The position numbers and the translations under genes are program-made. Shown here piece by piece: positions 22,801-30,679 of a DNA stretch of 44,821 bases; position 1 is the stretch's first letter; every line of letters begins with the position of its first letter. Under the pieces are notes generated by a model. It had not been told where the DNA came from. It did no database searches and saw only the letters and a program-made list of their open reading frames with translations. Origin of the DNA: JAJNNC01 sp038232695 (lineage in GTDB: Bacteria > Bacteroidota > Bacteroidia > Cytophagales > Cyclobacteriaceae); NCBI GenBank assembly GCA_038232695.1, contig JBBSNI010000003.1, positions 1 to 44,821 on the forward strand, given 5' to 3'.

Positions 22801-25360
22801 AGCGGCCGATGAGCGTACTGTCGGCAAAAGCTGCCTGATAGAACTGGTCGGAGTATACTTTCAGCACATTGGAGATGCCTTCGGCACTGTGGGCTATCAC
22901 ATGCAGGGCCCCCCGGTTGGGTGTAGCGATCCAGTCTTCGCCAAAAGTCTGCGCATTGGTGAAGATATTGCCCGCATTGCAGCCATTGACCAGGATGGTC
23001 GGGTACTTGCCCTTGTTGCGGTAGCCCAACTCATCGTTGGAGACATAACCAATTTCAATATCGGTACGGGTGGTAGAAGAGTGCCCGAAGAAGGTGATCA
23101 GCGACAGCCCCTGGTTGACTTCACCGGCAATGTTGATCAGTTCGGTCGCATTATTGGTCGTCTTGGACAAGGTAGAGACCCTGCCGCCCAGGAAGTCGCC
23201 TTCGGCAATACTCTCCAACTGATCCACATAGTGGGCGAATACCTGCTGTTCACTGGCGGTCAGCCCGCCGCTCAGGTGTACCAGCCGTTTTTTCCACAAC
23301 GCTTCGCGGGTGTTGGGAGCATCGTAGTCAGCCTGTAACGTTCTGCTTTCCTGCTCTTTCACTTTATCTAAATAGGCAGCTACTTCGGTCGCGTTGCGGG
23401 CGTTGATCCTGCCGGTAGGGATGGCGGGCGAGATGCCGTTGCTCCCTGCCAGCCCTGCCGTAAAGACAATATCGGAGCCGGGCGCGCCCCCTGTCAGCAC
23501 CAGATCGCGCAGAGAGACAGCCGCCGGGTCTTTGCGGTAGTAGTTGTTGTCAACGGTGAGTCCTTTGCCAATGAGCAGCAGGTACTGAGGGCTGCCGTTG
23601 GCCAGCAGGTAGGCGGCAAAACGGCGAACCGCCAGCGGCGAGACCTCTCCGTAGCTGAACTGGTCAAAAAGCGCTTGTATGTTGACCGCCAGGGCACGGA
23701 AGCCGCCGCCTGTCGCAGAAGCGCGGTAGCTGCGGTAAGCTTCCACGGGGTCGGTGTACGTGCCTGCTGCCTGCCTGAGCGCGGCGTTAGTGATGATCAG
23801 GTAGTCCGCCGCCGGGTCGATAGCAGCCATCGTCGCTTTTCTTATACGTACGTTGGTCTGTAGGGTGCTGAGCAGCAATTCCCGGTCGGTGGTAGTTTGC
23901 GGCACCACGGCGCTCAACTGGCTGGCATTTATCTGAAAGCCGATCTGTACCGGGTCGTCAGGCACAGTGATGTCTATCAGCGCAGGCTCGGCAGGCGCTT
24001 GGGCAACTTCCAGGTACGCTTTGCCCTGGGTGTTGGCTTTCAGGTGTAGCCGTTTGGCGGGCTGGTTGGCAGCATCAGGTATCTGGGGATACGTGAGTTG
24101 AATATAGGAGACCGAAACGTTATCTGCCTGCCCGTCTACCCCATTGGGCGTCACCCTGACCACTAACTGACCGCTACTGATGTCGCTCCACTCTATGGCC
24201 TGGCTAAGTAGCAGGTTGTCGTAATAAGCAAAGTTGACTTCGGCCAAATTGCGCAACGAACCGGCAGTGCTTCCGATCTGCACGTTGACGCGGTGCGGCA
24301 GGTTGTTTCTGCCTGCCAGCAGGATCTCTATTTGCGGCTTTGGACCGCTGGTGTAAGGCTGGGGTGCCTCCACCGTATACTCGCCCGACTGTCCCTGCTG
24401 GATGCGCGAACCCGTCCAGCCTTCTCCGTAGTCGAAGGTACTCAGGTGGGTTCTTAGCGATGAGGTAGAACCCAGGGGGTATTGTCTGCCCAAAGAATAG
24501 TTGCTGACCAAAAGCAGCCGCTTTACTTCTACATGGTAAGGCTCGGCAGGCAATCCGCTGATGTTGTTTTCCGAGAAGGTTTCCATGCGCTTGCCGCTGA
24601 CGCCGTCCAGCCGCCAGGTGAGAAAGTAAGCGGCCGTGTCGGAATAAAGGTTATAATAAGGGTGGGGTTGCGCTTCCTGCGGGGTGTAGAGTTCGCGGTT
24701 CGGCGTACCGTCGTTGCGCTGCCCGTAAAACAGGATATAGTCCTGCGTGTCGAAGCGGGCGTCCTGCTGCCCCTGTACGACGATGGCTTGCTCTTTCCCC
24801 CGAAAAAAGAGCTGCATCCCCCGCGGGTCTACGCTGCCGACCGGAAAGCCTACCTGTTGGAGGTCTGCGTAGGTAACTTTATAGACGCCATCCTGCGCCA
24901 GGGATATTTTGTAATACGTCTGGTTCTTGTTGATCCATTCGTTGCCAAAAGTTTGGGCATATAGGGGATTTGTAAAACATAAGGCATAAGCTGATAAGAG
25001 AAAGCTAAGGAAGGTCAGGCTGAAACTTTTTATATGTTGCAAAGTCAAATGAGGTACAGGTCTGTGAGACACAGACCTGGGGAGAAATAGAAAATCCTGA
25101 AACTCCCAGGTCTGTGTCTCTCCCTCCTCTCCCCAAGTCTGTGTCTCACGGACCTGAGTAGGGCAATTCCATTGGGAAGTTAGGGGAGATTGAAGCACTT
25201 GCTTTTTCATTGTGAGGAGTTCAGCCTCGCCTGATGCAAGCTTTTGTGTTTTCTTTATCTCATTTGCCTCTTTTTTCCCTTTTATAGAAACCTTTACAAG
25301 GTTAGCACTGGTAGGGCAATTCCATTGTGGAATTAGGAGGATGACATACTTCATATCCAA
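19895..25360 (-). CDS. porU2: Putative type IX secretion sortase PorU2-like (C25 peptidase family, T9SS C-terminal domain)
   Basis: The open frame has 1821 codons. Residues 136 onward (QTFGNEWINKNQTYYKIS, YKVTYADLQQVGFPVGSVDP) match the PorU2-type N-terminal domain. A gingipain-like C25 domain follows with His760 in ITFFGHSSTTRTD and Cys794 in LVNGCNAGNIF, 34 residues apart as in gingipains. Long beta-rich regions lead to a C-terminal FlgD-like/T9SS sorting domain (about 1710-1821: YPYPNPFSTSTRFVF, VSGKVVREI, WDGRDEFGDQLANGVYLYRV). PorU proteins cleave and attach T9SS cargo at the outer membrane; PorU2 is a larger relative whose exact role is unclear. The start is doubtful: the signal peptide (FSLTFLSFLLSAYALCF to LYA|Q) begins only near residue 110, after about 100 repeat-coded residues. 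TTG at 25046-25048 is the likeliest native start; I give the outermost ATG. Confidence 0.85.
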   Translation of the reverse strand: MDMKYVILLIPQWNCPTSANLVKVSIKGKKEANEIKKTQKLASGEAELLTMKKQVLQSPLTSQWNCPTQVRETQTWGEEGETQTWEFQDFLFLPRSVSHRPVPHLTLQHIKSFSLTFLSFLLSAYALCFTNPLYAQTFGNEWINKNQTYYKISLAQDGVYKVTYADLQQVGFPVGSVDPRGMQLFFRGKEQAIVVQGQQDARFDTQDYILFYGQRNDGTPNRELYTPQEAQPHPYYNLYSDTAAYFLTWRLDGVSGKRMETFSENNISGLPAEPYHVEVKRLLLVSNYSLGRQYPLGSTSSLRTHLSTFDYGEGWTGSRIQQGQSGEYTVEAPQPYTSGPKPQIEILLAGRNNLPHRVNVQIGSTAGSLRNLAEVNFAYYDNLLLSQAIEWSDISSGQLVVRVTPNGVDGQADNVSVSYIQLTYPQIPDAANQPAKRLHLKANTQGKAYLEVAQAPAEPALIDITVPDDPVQIGFQINASQLSAVVPQTTTDRELLLSTLQTNVRIRKATMAAIDPAADYLIITNAALRQAAGTYTDPVEAYRSYRASATGGGFRALAVNIQALFDQFSYGEVSPLAVRRFAAYLLANGSPQYLLLIGKGLTVDNNYYRKDPAAVSLRDLVLTGGAPGSDIVFTAGLAGSNGISPAIPTGRINARNATEVAAYLDKVKEQESRTLQADYDAPNTREALWKKRLVHLSGGLTASEQQVFAHYVDQLESIAEGDFLGGRVSTLSKTTNNATELINIAGEVNQGLSLITFFGHSSTTRTDIEIGYVSNDELGYRNKGKYPTILVNGCNAGNIFTNAQTFGEDWIATPNRGALHVIAHSAEGISNVLKVYSDQFYQAAFADSTLIGRSLGRISLEADQRFISSYNGTETETQVAQVQQMVLQGDPAATLFGRSQPDFAVKNNGLFLSSLDESPVTAYADSFAINLMVRNYGTTMRDSLSVTVSRTLNSGRVVTYGPVFYLPVPYEDTLQFVIRASEGNFPQAEGFGNNRFEVILDGADSVAELNENNNRAAFEYNIPLGGTVNVLPYDFAIINKPAVLLQAQPGNLQEAMQKGDAQHGNARGFLFEIDTVANFDSPLMRQETITAVALARWQVDLPVTQDSTVYYWRTRYAERREGEIDAWTQSSFALISTSPAGWAQLKEEQFNKNELTQLTYQNDRWQFVETSIDISLTTYGSEEQTLDPKLSISGKQFLFTSVTPLTCRPNSINGVAFERESLRPYLGIPPNGFDDLDPNNCGPLPQVINTFSNAQVNTTDILERYIDGVKNGDAVLLFSIGLVEYQGWQPTTLTKLAEIGVAPADLLNLQNGEPVIILGRKGAAPGSATVVRADPNGAEPVTGQRIALEEQVTGQYSQGTVLSRKIGPATAWLSLQHLVREVEGNDAVTLQVLAETLSGSQTVLYDNIAGTPMTDLSGVDAAQYPYLRLRYTVSDPVNFTPPQLRQWLVSYTGVPEGIIFMPQGQPLTLVKQEGDADSVSFGFYNIADVGFTDSLSVVYTFFNQDSRTSQSDTLRIAPLAAADTSLFTFPVATVGRGGVNDLRVQVNPRLLREQSYDNNQLTLNDYLTVKADRAHPVIDVAFDGVYILDGDIVSPTPLIAIEIRDDNPYRLKQDTAGIDLYLEKIEPETASISAGNARTTRQQTRIDLSSPNVTWTPATQDAPFKIIYQPETLADGTYRLSVQARDASGNASGSQPYTVTFEIINEATITHFYPYPNPFSTSTRFVFTLTGTEIPDRLKIQIMTVSGKVVREITQDELGPIRIGNNMSTYAWDGRDEFGDQLANGVYLYRVLMESQNAIQHRQTAADRAFTRGFGKLYILR
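25057..25334. repeat. Cluster of palindromes and direct repeats over the porU2-like 5' end
   Basis: A palindrome CAGGTCTGTG-AGA-CACAGACCTG occupies 25057-25079. Related copies follow at 25108-25120 and, inverted, at 25135-25156. The 17-mer GTAGGGCAATTCCATTG occurs at 25158-25174 and again at 25311-25327. AACCTTTACAAGGTT (25289-25303) and AATTCCATTGTGGAATT (25318-25334) are perfect palindromes. Read in the porU2 frame, the 17-mer gives QWNCPT twice. The block looks like accumulated mobile or structural repeats rather than coding sequence. Confidence 0.8.
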
Positions 25361-25393
25361 TAAGATTTATTTGCAACGAGCATAGGCTGTCTA

Positions 25394-26527
25394 CTATTGC
25401 CTTTCACTGGCATCACCGAAACTGACTTTTAACGAAAAGACATGCGAGTACAAAGACTCCGAGCGGTCGCCGATGTCGGTCAGCGCATAGTCGATGGTGA
25501 CCTGACTGATGCGGAAGCCCACCCCAAAGTCCGGCTGAAAGGTGCGGTACGTAGAGCCGTCAAAGTCTTTGATCTGCTGTACATTGCCCGCCCCGAAACG
25601 CAGGTATGCCACCTGGTGGTAGTCCATTTCTATACCCAGCGAAGGGTCTACGGAAGCTATCGCCGACTTGAGCAGTACGTTTCTTTTACCATCAAAGGTC
25701 ACATCCAGATCGGCGGCCGCCAGCACACCCAGACGGCGGTCGAGCATACGGAAGGCTTTGGCGGCACCCAGCGTAGCCCGGGGCAGGGTCACCTCCAGGG
25801 TGTTTTGCGGCAAGCTGTTACCTGTCTGCGCGTATACATCGGCTACCAGTTCCGGGTTGTGCGACCAGGCGTTGAAGGTGCCCGTGATGTCGTGCAGCAT
25901 CAACCCAAACTGCCAGGAATGGCGGCTATAGCGGGCGGCAGCGTCCAGCCCAAAGCCCCAGGCGGTGGCAAAGCTGCCTGCCTGCCGATGAATGACCTTC
26001 GCATTAGCGCCCAGGCTTAGCCCCGGCACCCAGGCTGGCTGGCGGGCATAAGAGAACAGGAAGGCATAGTCGGCGGCGGTAAAGAAGCGGATATTATTAT
26101 AGTTGATACGTCCGCTGGCATCATAGAGGAATCGGGTATCCGGGATGTCGTCTACGGCAAACCGCACCACTGAAATGCCCAGCGCGCTGACAGAATCCAG
26201 GCGGGTGGCAAAGGCGGCATAATCGTACTTGGCAATACCGGCAAAGTATTCGGCGTGCATCAGAGAAAATTCGTGCTGGCGCGGCAGCGCAGTAAGCCCC
26301 GCAGGATTCCAGTAGCCCGCCGTCACGTCGGCAGCGATAGCGGTCTGAGTGCCTGCCATGCCCAGGGCGCGGGCACCAGCACCTATAGCCAGAAATTCAT
26401 TGCTGTACTTACGCTGGGCATTGGCCAGGTGGACGTTCATCAGCAACAGGAGCATCAACCCTGCGGCTTGCAAGGACTGAGGGATTGAGGGATTGAAGGA
26501 CTGAGGGGCTGAAGGGCTGAAGGTCAT
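25394..26527 (-). CDS. PorV/PorQ-family outer-membrane protein (type IX secretion associated)
   Basis: The protein has 377 residues. After a leader ending at ANA|QRK, the mature start SNEFLAIGAGARALGMAGTQ, followed by DVTAGYWNPAGLTAL, is the PorV/PorQ (FadL-like barrel) signature, and the C-terminus has alternating beta strands (ITQVTIDYALTD-like region, VFSLKVSFGD). PorV shuttles T9SS cargo from the translocon to the PorU sortase; PorV-like genes commonly sit beside porU2, as here, 33 bp upstream on the same strand. The leader is odd: the ATG at 26527 opens into an octamer-repeat tract that encodes SPSAPQSFNPSIPQSLQ, with no basic residue before the hydrophobic core MLLLLMNV. An internal ATG at 26455 would give a core too short for a signal peptide. 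The start is therefore uncertain; the family call is good. Confidence 0.87.
   Translation of the reverse strand: MTFSPSAPQSFNPSIPQSLQAAGLMLLLLMNVHLANAQRKYSNEFLAIGAGARALGMAGTQTAIAADVTAGYWNPAGLTALPRQHEFSLMHAEYFAGIAKYDYAAFATRLDSVSALGISVVRFAVDDIPDTRFLYDASGRINYNNIRFFTAADYAFLFSYARQPAWVPGLSLGANAKVIHRQAGSFATAWGFGLDAAARYSRHSWQFGLMLHDITGTFNAWSHNPELVADVYAQTGNSLPQNTLEVTLPRATLGAAKAFRMLDRRLGVLAAADLDVTFDGKRNVLLKSAIASVDPSLGIEMDYHQVAYLRFGAGNVQQIKDFDGSTYRTFQPDFGVGFRISQVTIDYALTDIGDRSESLYSHVFSLKVSFGDASERQ
26473..26523. repeat. Octamer-family repeat overlapping the PorV-like start
   Basis: Consecutive units of GGACTGA, GGATTGA and GGGCTGA type fill this tract on the plus strand. It belongs to the same family as 10793-10973 and 14383-14471. 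Read on the minus strand it is in frame with the PorV-like gene and forms codons about 3-19. A short degenerate copy lies at 27176-27203. Confidence 0.85.
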
Positions 26528-26920
26528 GCCAGGTTGAGACTGAAGAGGGGTTTGAATAAAGCTAACTGGGGGTTTGGTTTTAATTTAAGGGTGATTAGAT
26601 ATTTACTGATAGAAAAGCTGTTAGCTATAATGGCTTAGCGCGCGCAAGTTAGAATTTTTACGTTTGGCAGCAAGAAAAACTAAAACCAGTCGTAGGGTTT
26701 AAGCTGTAAGGTTTGGGGGGAAATAGTTTGGGAACTTGTCCTGGAGTGAGAGCGTATGCGCCTGCCCGCAGGTAATCAGCGCGTTGTGCCGCACATGAAA
26801 AATCCTTTTCACGCTAATCACATACTGTGTAATACAGAGAAAATATTAGAATAAAGTCTGTAAGACCGTCCAGAAGTAAGCCGGTACACAAAACCTGGTG
26901 ATTGATGGCTGCCTAACAGG

Positions 26921-27083
26921 AAAAAATGACAGATCACCTGGTTTTCTTACTTGCCCCTTACGGGGACAGGGCGGTTGACCTGGTTTTCATGGCTACCCCC
27001 TACATAAAAAATTACGTACAACAGGTTTTCTTACCTGCCCCTTACGGGGGTGGCAGGGTGTACCAGGTGATTTGTCATTTTTT
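26921..27083. repeat. 163-bp unit bounded by 21-bp inverted repeats with internal direct repeats
   Basis: The left arm (26921-26941, AAAAAATGACAGATCACCTG plus one G) and right arm (27063-27083) are inverted copies with one mismatch in 21. Inside, a motif of about 27 bases occurs twice (26939-26965 and 27023-27049). Each copy ends in a small CCCC-TTAC-GGGG hairpin. The frame across it translates into repeated APYG-type peptides, a consequence of the repeats. The form resembles a MITE or structured RNA element; no target duplication is obvious. Confidence 0.7.
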
Positions 27084-27285
27084 GTACCGTTCATGTAAGA
27101 TATACCAGGTATTTACCGCTATGCTTGACCTGTACTGTCAGCAAAACCTGTATTAGACAAAGTGAAGGGTAAGTAAGAACTGAAGGATTGAAGAACTGAA
27201 TGGTTGATGCGAGCAATAATAGTCCTGGGTAGTTTGCTTTTTCTTCAAGGCAAGGGCATATTGTACTCTACATGAGGAAAAAATT

Positions 27286-27317
27286 TTAACCACCGCTGCG
27301 GCGGCCGCAAAGGACAC
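27286..27317. repeat. Second copy of the 32-bp GCGGCCGC-core repeat
   Basis: It is identical to 4832-4863 except for one base at the centre of the left half. The downstream part (AAAGGACACGAGGG...) differs from the first copy, so only the conserved core is shared. Confidence 0.85.
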
Positions 27318-27388
27318 GAGGGTATAACACAAAGGTCGCCCAGACGGGGACACAACGGATTTGGAATAAATCCCCCGGTGATAGTTTT

Positions 27389-27592
27389 TTATAAGCCTAC
27401 ATGCTTTTCTATACGCTCAAAGCGTTCTTCGTTCTTTTTCTGTACTTCTTCATTGACCTGCATAATCGCATCAACATCTTCCTGAAGGTCTTTTAAGATA
27501 CTAACCATTTCTTGTGCATTCTCAGCATGAAAAGACATCTTTACCTCTAACATTTGAAGCCTTTTCTTAAATTGATTGAATTCTTCGTTCAT
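27389..27592 (-). CDS. Small coiled-coil hypothetical protein
   Basis: The ORF codes for 67 residues from an ATG: MNEEFNQFKKRLQMLEVKMS at the start and EEVQKKNEERFERIEKHVGL at the end. Hydrophobic residues are spaced in heptads through most of the length, so it should form one long coiled coil, and charged residues dominate. There is no signal peptide or known domain. It lies 118 bp downstream of the ThuA-domain gene on the same strand. Low complexity and codon use compatible with its neighbours make it a plausible real gene, but it is short and has no recognised homologue. Confidence 0.5.
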   Translation of the reverse strand: MNEEFNQFKKRLQMLEVKMSFHAENAQEMVSILKDLQEDVDAIMQVNEEVQKKNEERFERIEKHVGL

Positions 27593-27710
27593 ATCCGTTT
27601 TGAATCTGATCTACCTGACATTCAGCAAGCTTTGCTTTCACTTATAGTACGCGACAAAACTTTCCAGAAACGCTTAATCGGCTGGAAGCCTGTGCGTGCC
27701 ATACGGCAAA

Positions 27711-28502
27711 TTACTTGTCCGCTTTTCGCTTCGTCGTGGCTTTGGCGTAGTCTAATTGCTGGTTTTTCTTGCCCATGGCCCACTGAATGCCGCCCAGCAC
27801 ATGCTGCAAAAAGGCCGGTTCACTGTAGCATTCTACGGTATGACCTCTGCCGGTATAGAAAGCACGTCCGCCATCAAACTCATGGTACCAGGCAAAGGGG
27901 TGATCTTCTCCGTTTTCGCCGCCTTCGTAGGTAGACTCATCCAGCTTGGCCAGCACATGGATGTCCGGGTTGATGTCTTTGTAGTTATACAATTCATCAA
28001 ATATTTTCCAGTCTGTAGGAAGGTGTTTGGTCGCAGGAAAGTTTTTGTCTATCACATGGATGACCGCGTTCTGCTGCTTGGGATGGCTTTTGAAATAAGC
28101 GCCGACCAGCTTGTTATACCAGGGCCACTCGTATTCCGTATCAGCAGCCGCGTGGATACCGACAAACCCGCCGCCAGCCTGGATGTACCGCTCAAAATCA
28201 GCTTGCTGGGTAGGGTTGAGTACGTCCTGGGTAGTACTCAGGAAGACAACCGCTTTGTAATTTTTCAGGCTGTCTTCTGTAAAATACATGGCATTTTCGG
28301 TGGTGTCCACTTTAAAGTTATGCTCTTTTCCCAGCTTCATAAGGGCTTTTTTGCCATCAGGAATAGATTCGTGTCTGAAGCCGGCCGTTTTAGAAAAAAC
28401 CAGTATACGGTCGCCGGAAGGTTTTTTAGATTGAAAAGAGGTGCCTGCGATGATAAATAGCAGCAGGATAAGACAGGTCAGGTGTTGATAGAATGATTTC
28501 AT
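27711..28502 (-). CDS. Secreted ThuA-domain protein
   Basis: The protein has 263 residues. A signal peptide (LTCLILLLFIIAGTSF) is followed by a ThuA-like domain of class I glutamine amidotransferase fold: RILVFSKTAGFRHESIPDGK, YKAVVFLSTTQDVLN, GGGFVGIHAAADTEYEWPWY, HPFAWYHEFDGGRAFYTGRG and FLQHVLGGIQWAMG at the end. The family was named after trehalose utilisation, but in Bacteroidota it is mostly found as a secreted domain associated with sugar or glycoside oxidation and often fused to propeller domains. Here it stands alone. A link to the trehalose operon at 12-20 kb should not be assumed from the name. No partner gene is adjacent. Confidence 0.9.
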   Translation of the reverse strand: MKSFYQHLTCLILLLFIIAGTSFQSKKPSGDRILVFSKTAGFRHESIPDGKKALMKLGKEHNFKVDTTENAMYFTEDSLKNYKAVVFLSTTQDVLNPTQQADFERYIQAGGGFVGIHAAADTEYEWPWYNKLVGAYFKSHPKQQNAVIHVIDKNFPATKHLPTDWKIFDELYNYKDINPDIHVLAKLDESTYEGGENGEDHPFAWYHEFDGGRAFYTGRGHTVECYSEPAFLQHVLGGIQWAMGKKNQQLDYAKATTKRKADK

Positions 28503-28651
28503 AGTTGTCTGTAGTAAAAAATGTGATGGATGTTATATGTTTGCTTCTAAATAACAAATAAAGTAAAATTAAATTACATAAGACAACAATTAATTCAAGT
28601 TGCTACCTGGGAAATTCCTAAATTCCTCGATACACAACTTCCAAATCCTTA

Positions 28652-28843
28652 TTAGCATCCGACATTCCCGTCAGGGTCAGGGCTGAATCGGTCACGGTGA
28701 CGCACGCGCCAGCTTTCAGCCTCTTTATCTTTGCTGTGGCTTAGCAGCGTGAGTTCAGGACGATGTCCGTTGATATGCCAGTAGCCGGTGGCGCGTTCCC
28801 CTCCGGGTGTTCTTTCTACATAATGCTGGACGATTACTGTCAC
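28652..28843 (-). CDS. Small protein of unknown function overlapping the OLD-like ATPase gene
   Basis: The ORF has 63 codons and starts with GTG overlapping the stop of the upstream ATPase gene by 4 bases (GTGA), an arrangement typical of translational coupling. The product (VIVQHYVERTPGGERATGYW near the start, DRFSPDPDGNVGC at the end) is polar, without a signal peptide or membrane span. I do not recognise it. It could be a small partner of the ATPase, or the remnant of a longer gene cut at its 3' end. The coupling is the main argument that it is translated. Confidence 0.4.
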   Translation of the reverse strand: MTVIVQHYVERTPGGERATGYWHINGHRPELTLLSHSKDKEAESWRVRHRDRFSPDPDGNVGC

Positions 28844-30618
28844 TCCAGGCCGGGCTTTAATAAGTTAAGAATTTCGTCAAGTTTATCGCGTACTTCTTTA
28901 GGGACTTCTTTTGGCTCTAAAAACCGGACTAATTCGTGAAAACGTCCTTTTCTCATGTCCATAGGCAGTTGTAAGCGACTATAAAATTCCCTGAATATAT
29001 TTTCCGCCCAATCGCCTAACTTTTCATTATTCCACCAATCGTGATTTGGTTCTTTTAAATAAATAGGTGCTGTCAGATCATTGATCGTAGTTTCCATAGT
29101 ATGTCTCCAATGCTGACGAAACATATTCGTCTGTCCTGTCTCTTCTGTTGACTGTGCTTCAGCCCATCGCATCAGCACAAAGGGCAGACAAAAATAGTTT
29201 TCAAGTTCTCGTTTTTTCCAGCAAATAACCTTCAACGCATCATCAGCATCCAAAATGTTGGAGATACGGTCAAAAATAGCCAGTCCCCGGAGTGCTGGTT
29301 CTGCCATTTGCAATCCCTTAAACCTATTAAAAGCTTCCTTGGGAACGTTGTTTTCAATAAAATCTATATTGGCATTAGGGAGGTACTCAACCACATCATG
29401 ATGGATCAATGTGGCAAATGCCATAAGGTTGTCCAAATCAGTAGCGCCTTCCAGATACAAACAATGACCTTTCAACTTAGCCAGGTAATATTTTTCCCAA
29501 CCCAAATCGGTCAATGCTTTACGAAACTGACTTCTTTGTTGCGGGTTGTTGATTGGAATGGCTTTGTCTTGCAAAATAGCTATTAAGCAATCCTTTTGCG
29601 CTGCCTCATTCAATACGACTTCGGAGTGTGAAGCAATAATTAATTGAGCATTTGCTTTTTGAGCAATTTCTCTGATCAGGTTATAAGTTTCTCTTTGACG
29701 AATGACTTCAAGATGGGCATCAGGTTCATCCATTAAAATCAACTTATTCGCATTGGCAAATATAAAGGCCAACAAAAGTAAAGTTTGCTGCATACCTCTA
29801 CCGGAAGATGATATGTCGTACTCTATTCCTTTTTCTTTGTACCGCATCTCTAAGAGACCGGTATTCGGATCATACGTAGGCTCTTGTATATCTGCTCTAA
29901 ACTTATTCTGAATGAGCGATTTAAGTTCTATCCAATAATCTTTCAGTTGGTTTTCTTTTGTAGCTGATTTTTGGCTATCGGCATCAAGTTTTTTGACCGG
30001 CTGCGTGAGTTGATAACATATATTCCTGATGACATCAGCCGTTTTACCTTCTCCGATCAAACGGTTGATAGAACCCTCATTGAGCAAATCTTCCTGCATA
30101 GAAAGACCCGACATGGGTTGAAGGTAGGCGACTTTGAAATCAGCAACACTGAGATTTATATCGTGTCTATCTTCTCCTTTAGCATCTTTACGTAAGGGTC
30201 GGCAATAAAAAGTCTCATCGTTGGCAAAGTCAAACTCAAAGGCACATAACCATTTCTTATCGTGGTTCCAGCCTTCGGCTTCAATCTCAATGTTTATATT
30301 AGATGTTTTCTGTTTTTTTTCGGCTCCTACACGTTCTACGGTGCGCACATGCAAACCATACCAGAGAAGTTTAGCATGGGGAACAGGGATAGAAGTTAAA
30401 TCTTTTCGGTTGATTACTACTCCGGTTCTTTTTTTTCTACTTCCATTACCGGCATTTTGAGAAAGCCATTTTGTAAGTCCGGCATCCAGTAAAGTGATTG
30501 CCTGTAGTAATGATGTTTTACCTGCGTTGTTTGGCCCGATAAGCACAACTGGCGATGTCAATGCAAAAGAAATTTCTTCAAATTTTTTAAAACGCCTGAT
30601 GGTGATCTTTGATAACAT
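28840..30618 (-). CDS. OLD-like AAA/ABC-type ATPase with degenerate TOPRIM-like C-terminal region
   Basis: The protein has 592 residues. An ABC-type ATPase head is clear: ITIRRFKKFEEISF, Walker A GPNNAGKTS (Lys34), signature SSSGRGMQQ near 270, Walker B LILMDEPDAHLE near 292 and the H-loop IIASHSEVVL. The C-terminal part has CLYLEGATDLDNLMAF near 390, like the first acidic TOPRIM motif of OLD nucleases, then GLAIFDRISNIL near 450 where a DxD pair is expected, and CWKKRELENYF. OLD-family proteins are ATP-dependent nucleases or effectors in phage defence (for example Gabija, retron and PARIS-type systems). Here the second TOPRIM aspartate seems replaced (DRI instead of DRD), so nuclease activity is doubtful. 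The gene is alone apart from the coupled small ORF. Confidence 0.82.
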   Translation of the reverse strand: MLSKITIRRFKKFEEISFALTSPVVLIGPNNAGKTSLLQAITLLDAGLTKWLSQNAGNGSRKKRTGVVINRKDLTSIPVPHAKLLWYGLHVRTVERVGAEKKQKTSNINIEIEAEGWNHDKKWLCAFEFDFANDETFYCRPLRKDAKGEDRHDINLSVADFKVAYLQPMSGLSMQEDLLNEGSINRLIGEGKTADVIRNICYQLTQPVKKLDADSQKSATKENQLKDYWIELKSLIQNKFRADIQEPTYDPNTGLLEMRYKEKGIEYDISSSGRGMQQTLLLLAFIFANANKLILMDEPDAHLEVIRQRETYNLIREIAQKANAQLIIASHSEVVLNEAAQKDCLIAILQDKAIPINNPQQRSQFRKALTDLGWEKYYLAKLKGHCLYLEGATDLDNLMAFATLIHHDVVEYLPNANIDFIENNVPKEAFNRFKGLQMAEPALRGLAIFDRISNILDADDALKVICWKKRELENYFCLPFVLMRWAEAQSTEETGQTNMFRQHWRHTMETTINDLTAPIYLKEPNHDWWNNEKLGDWAENIFREFYSRLQLPMDMRKGRFHELVRFLEPKEVPKEVRDKLDEILNLLKPGLE

Positions 30619-30658
30619 TTTAATTCAGAAAAATAATAATGTAAGCCTATCATATGGA

Positions 30659-30674
30659 CAAAAATACAAAATTA
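30659..30674 (-). promoter_or_regulatory. Candidate promoter boxes of the OLD-like ATPase gene
   Basis: On the minus strand two adjacent octamers, TAATTTTG and TATTTTTG, both match TAnnTTTG. They lie 41-56 bp before the ATG in AT-rich DNA just after the stop of the upstream permease gene. Which one is used cannot be told, and no clear -33 element is visible. Confidence 0.4.
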
Positions 30675-30679
30675 AAAGT

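Larger units (their letters stand above)
26528..27388. other. 860-bp intergenic region, repeat-rich
   Basis: Between the PorV-like gene and the small coiled-coil ORF there is no gene that I can support. It holds an inverted-repeat unit (26921-27083), a short octamer-family tract (27176-27203) and the second copy of the GCGGCCGC-core repeat (27286-27317). The first ~390 bp (26528-26920) are AT-rich upstream DNA without recognisable elements; the PorV-like promoter should lie there. Confidence 0.6.

Noticed and set aside
26926..27156. A 76-codon open frame encoding repeated APYG peptides
   Set aside because: It exists only because a repeated DNA motif is read in one frame; there is no start signal or known homologue.
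27711..28502. ThuA-domain protein as part of the trehalose pathway
   Set aside because: The family name reflects its first description; the protein is secreted, distant from treS, and most members act elsewhere.
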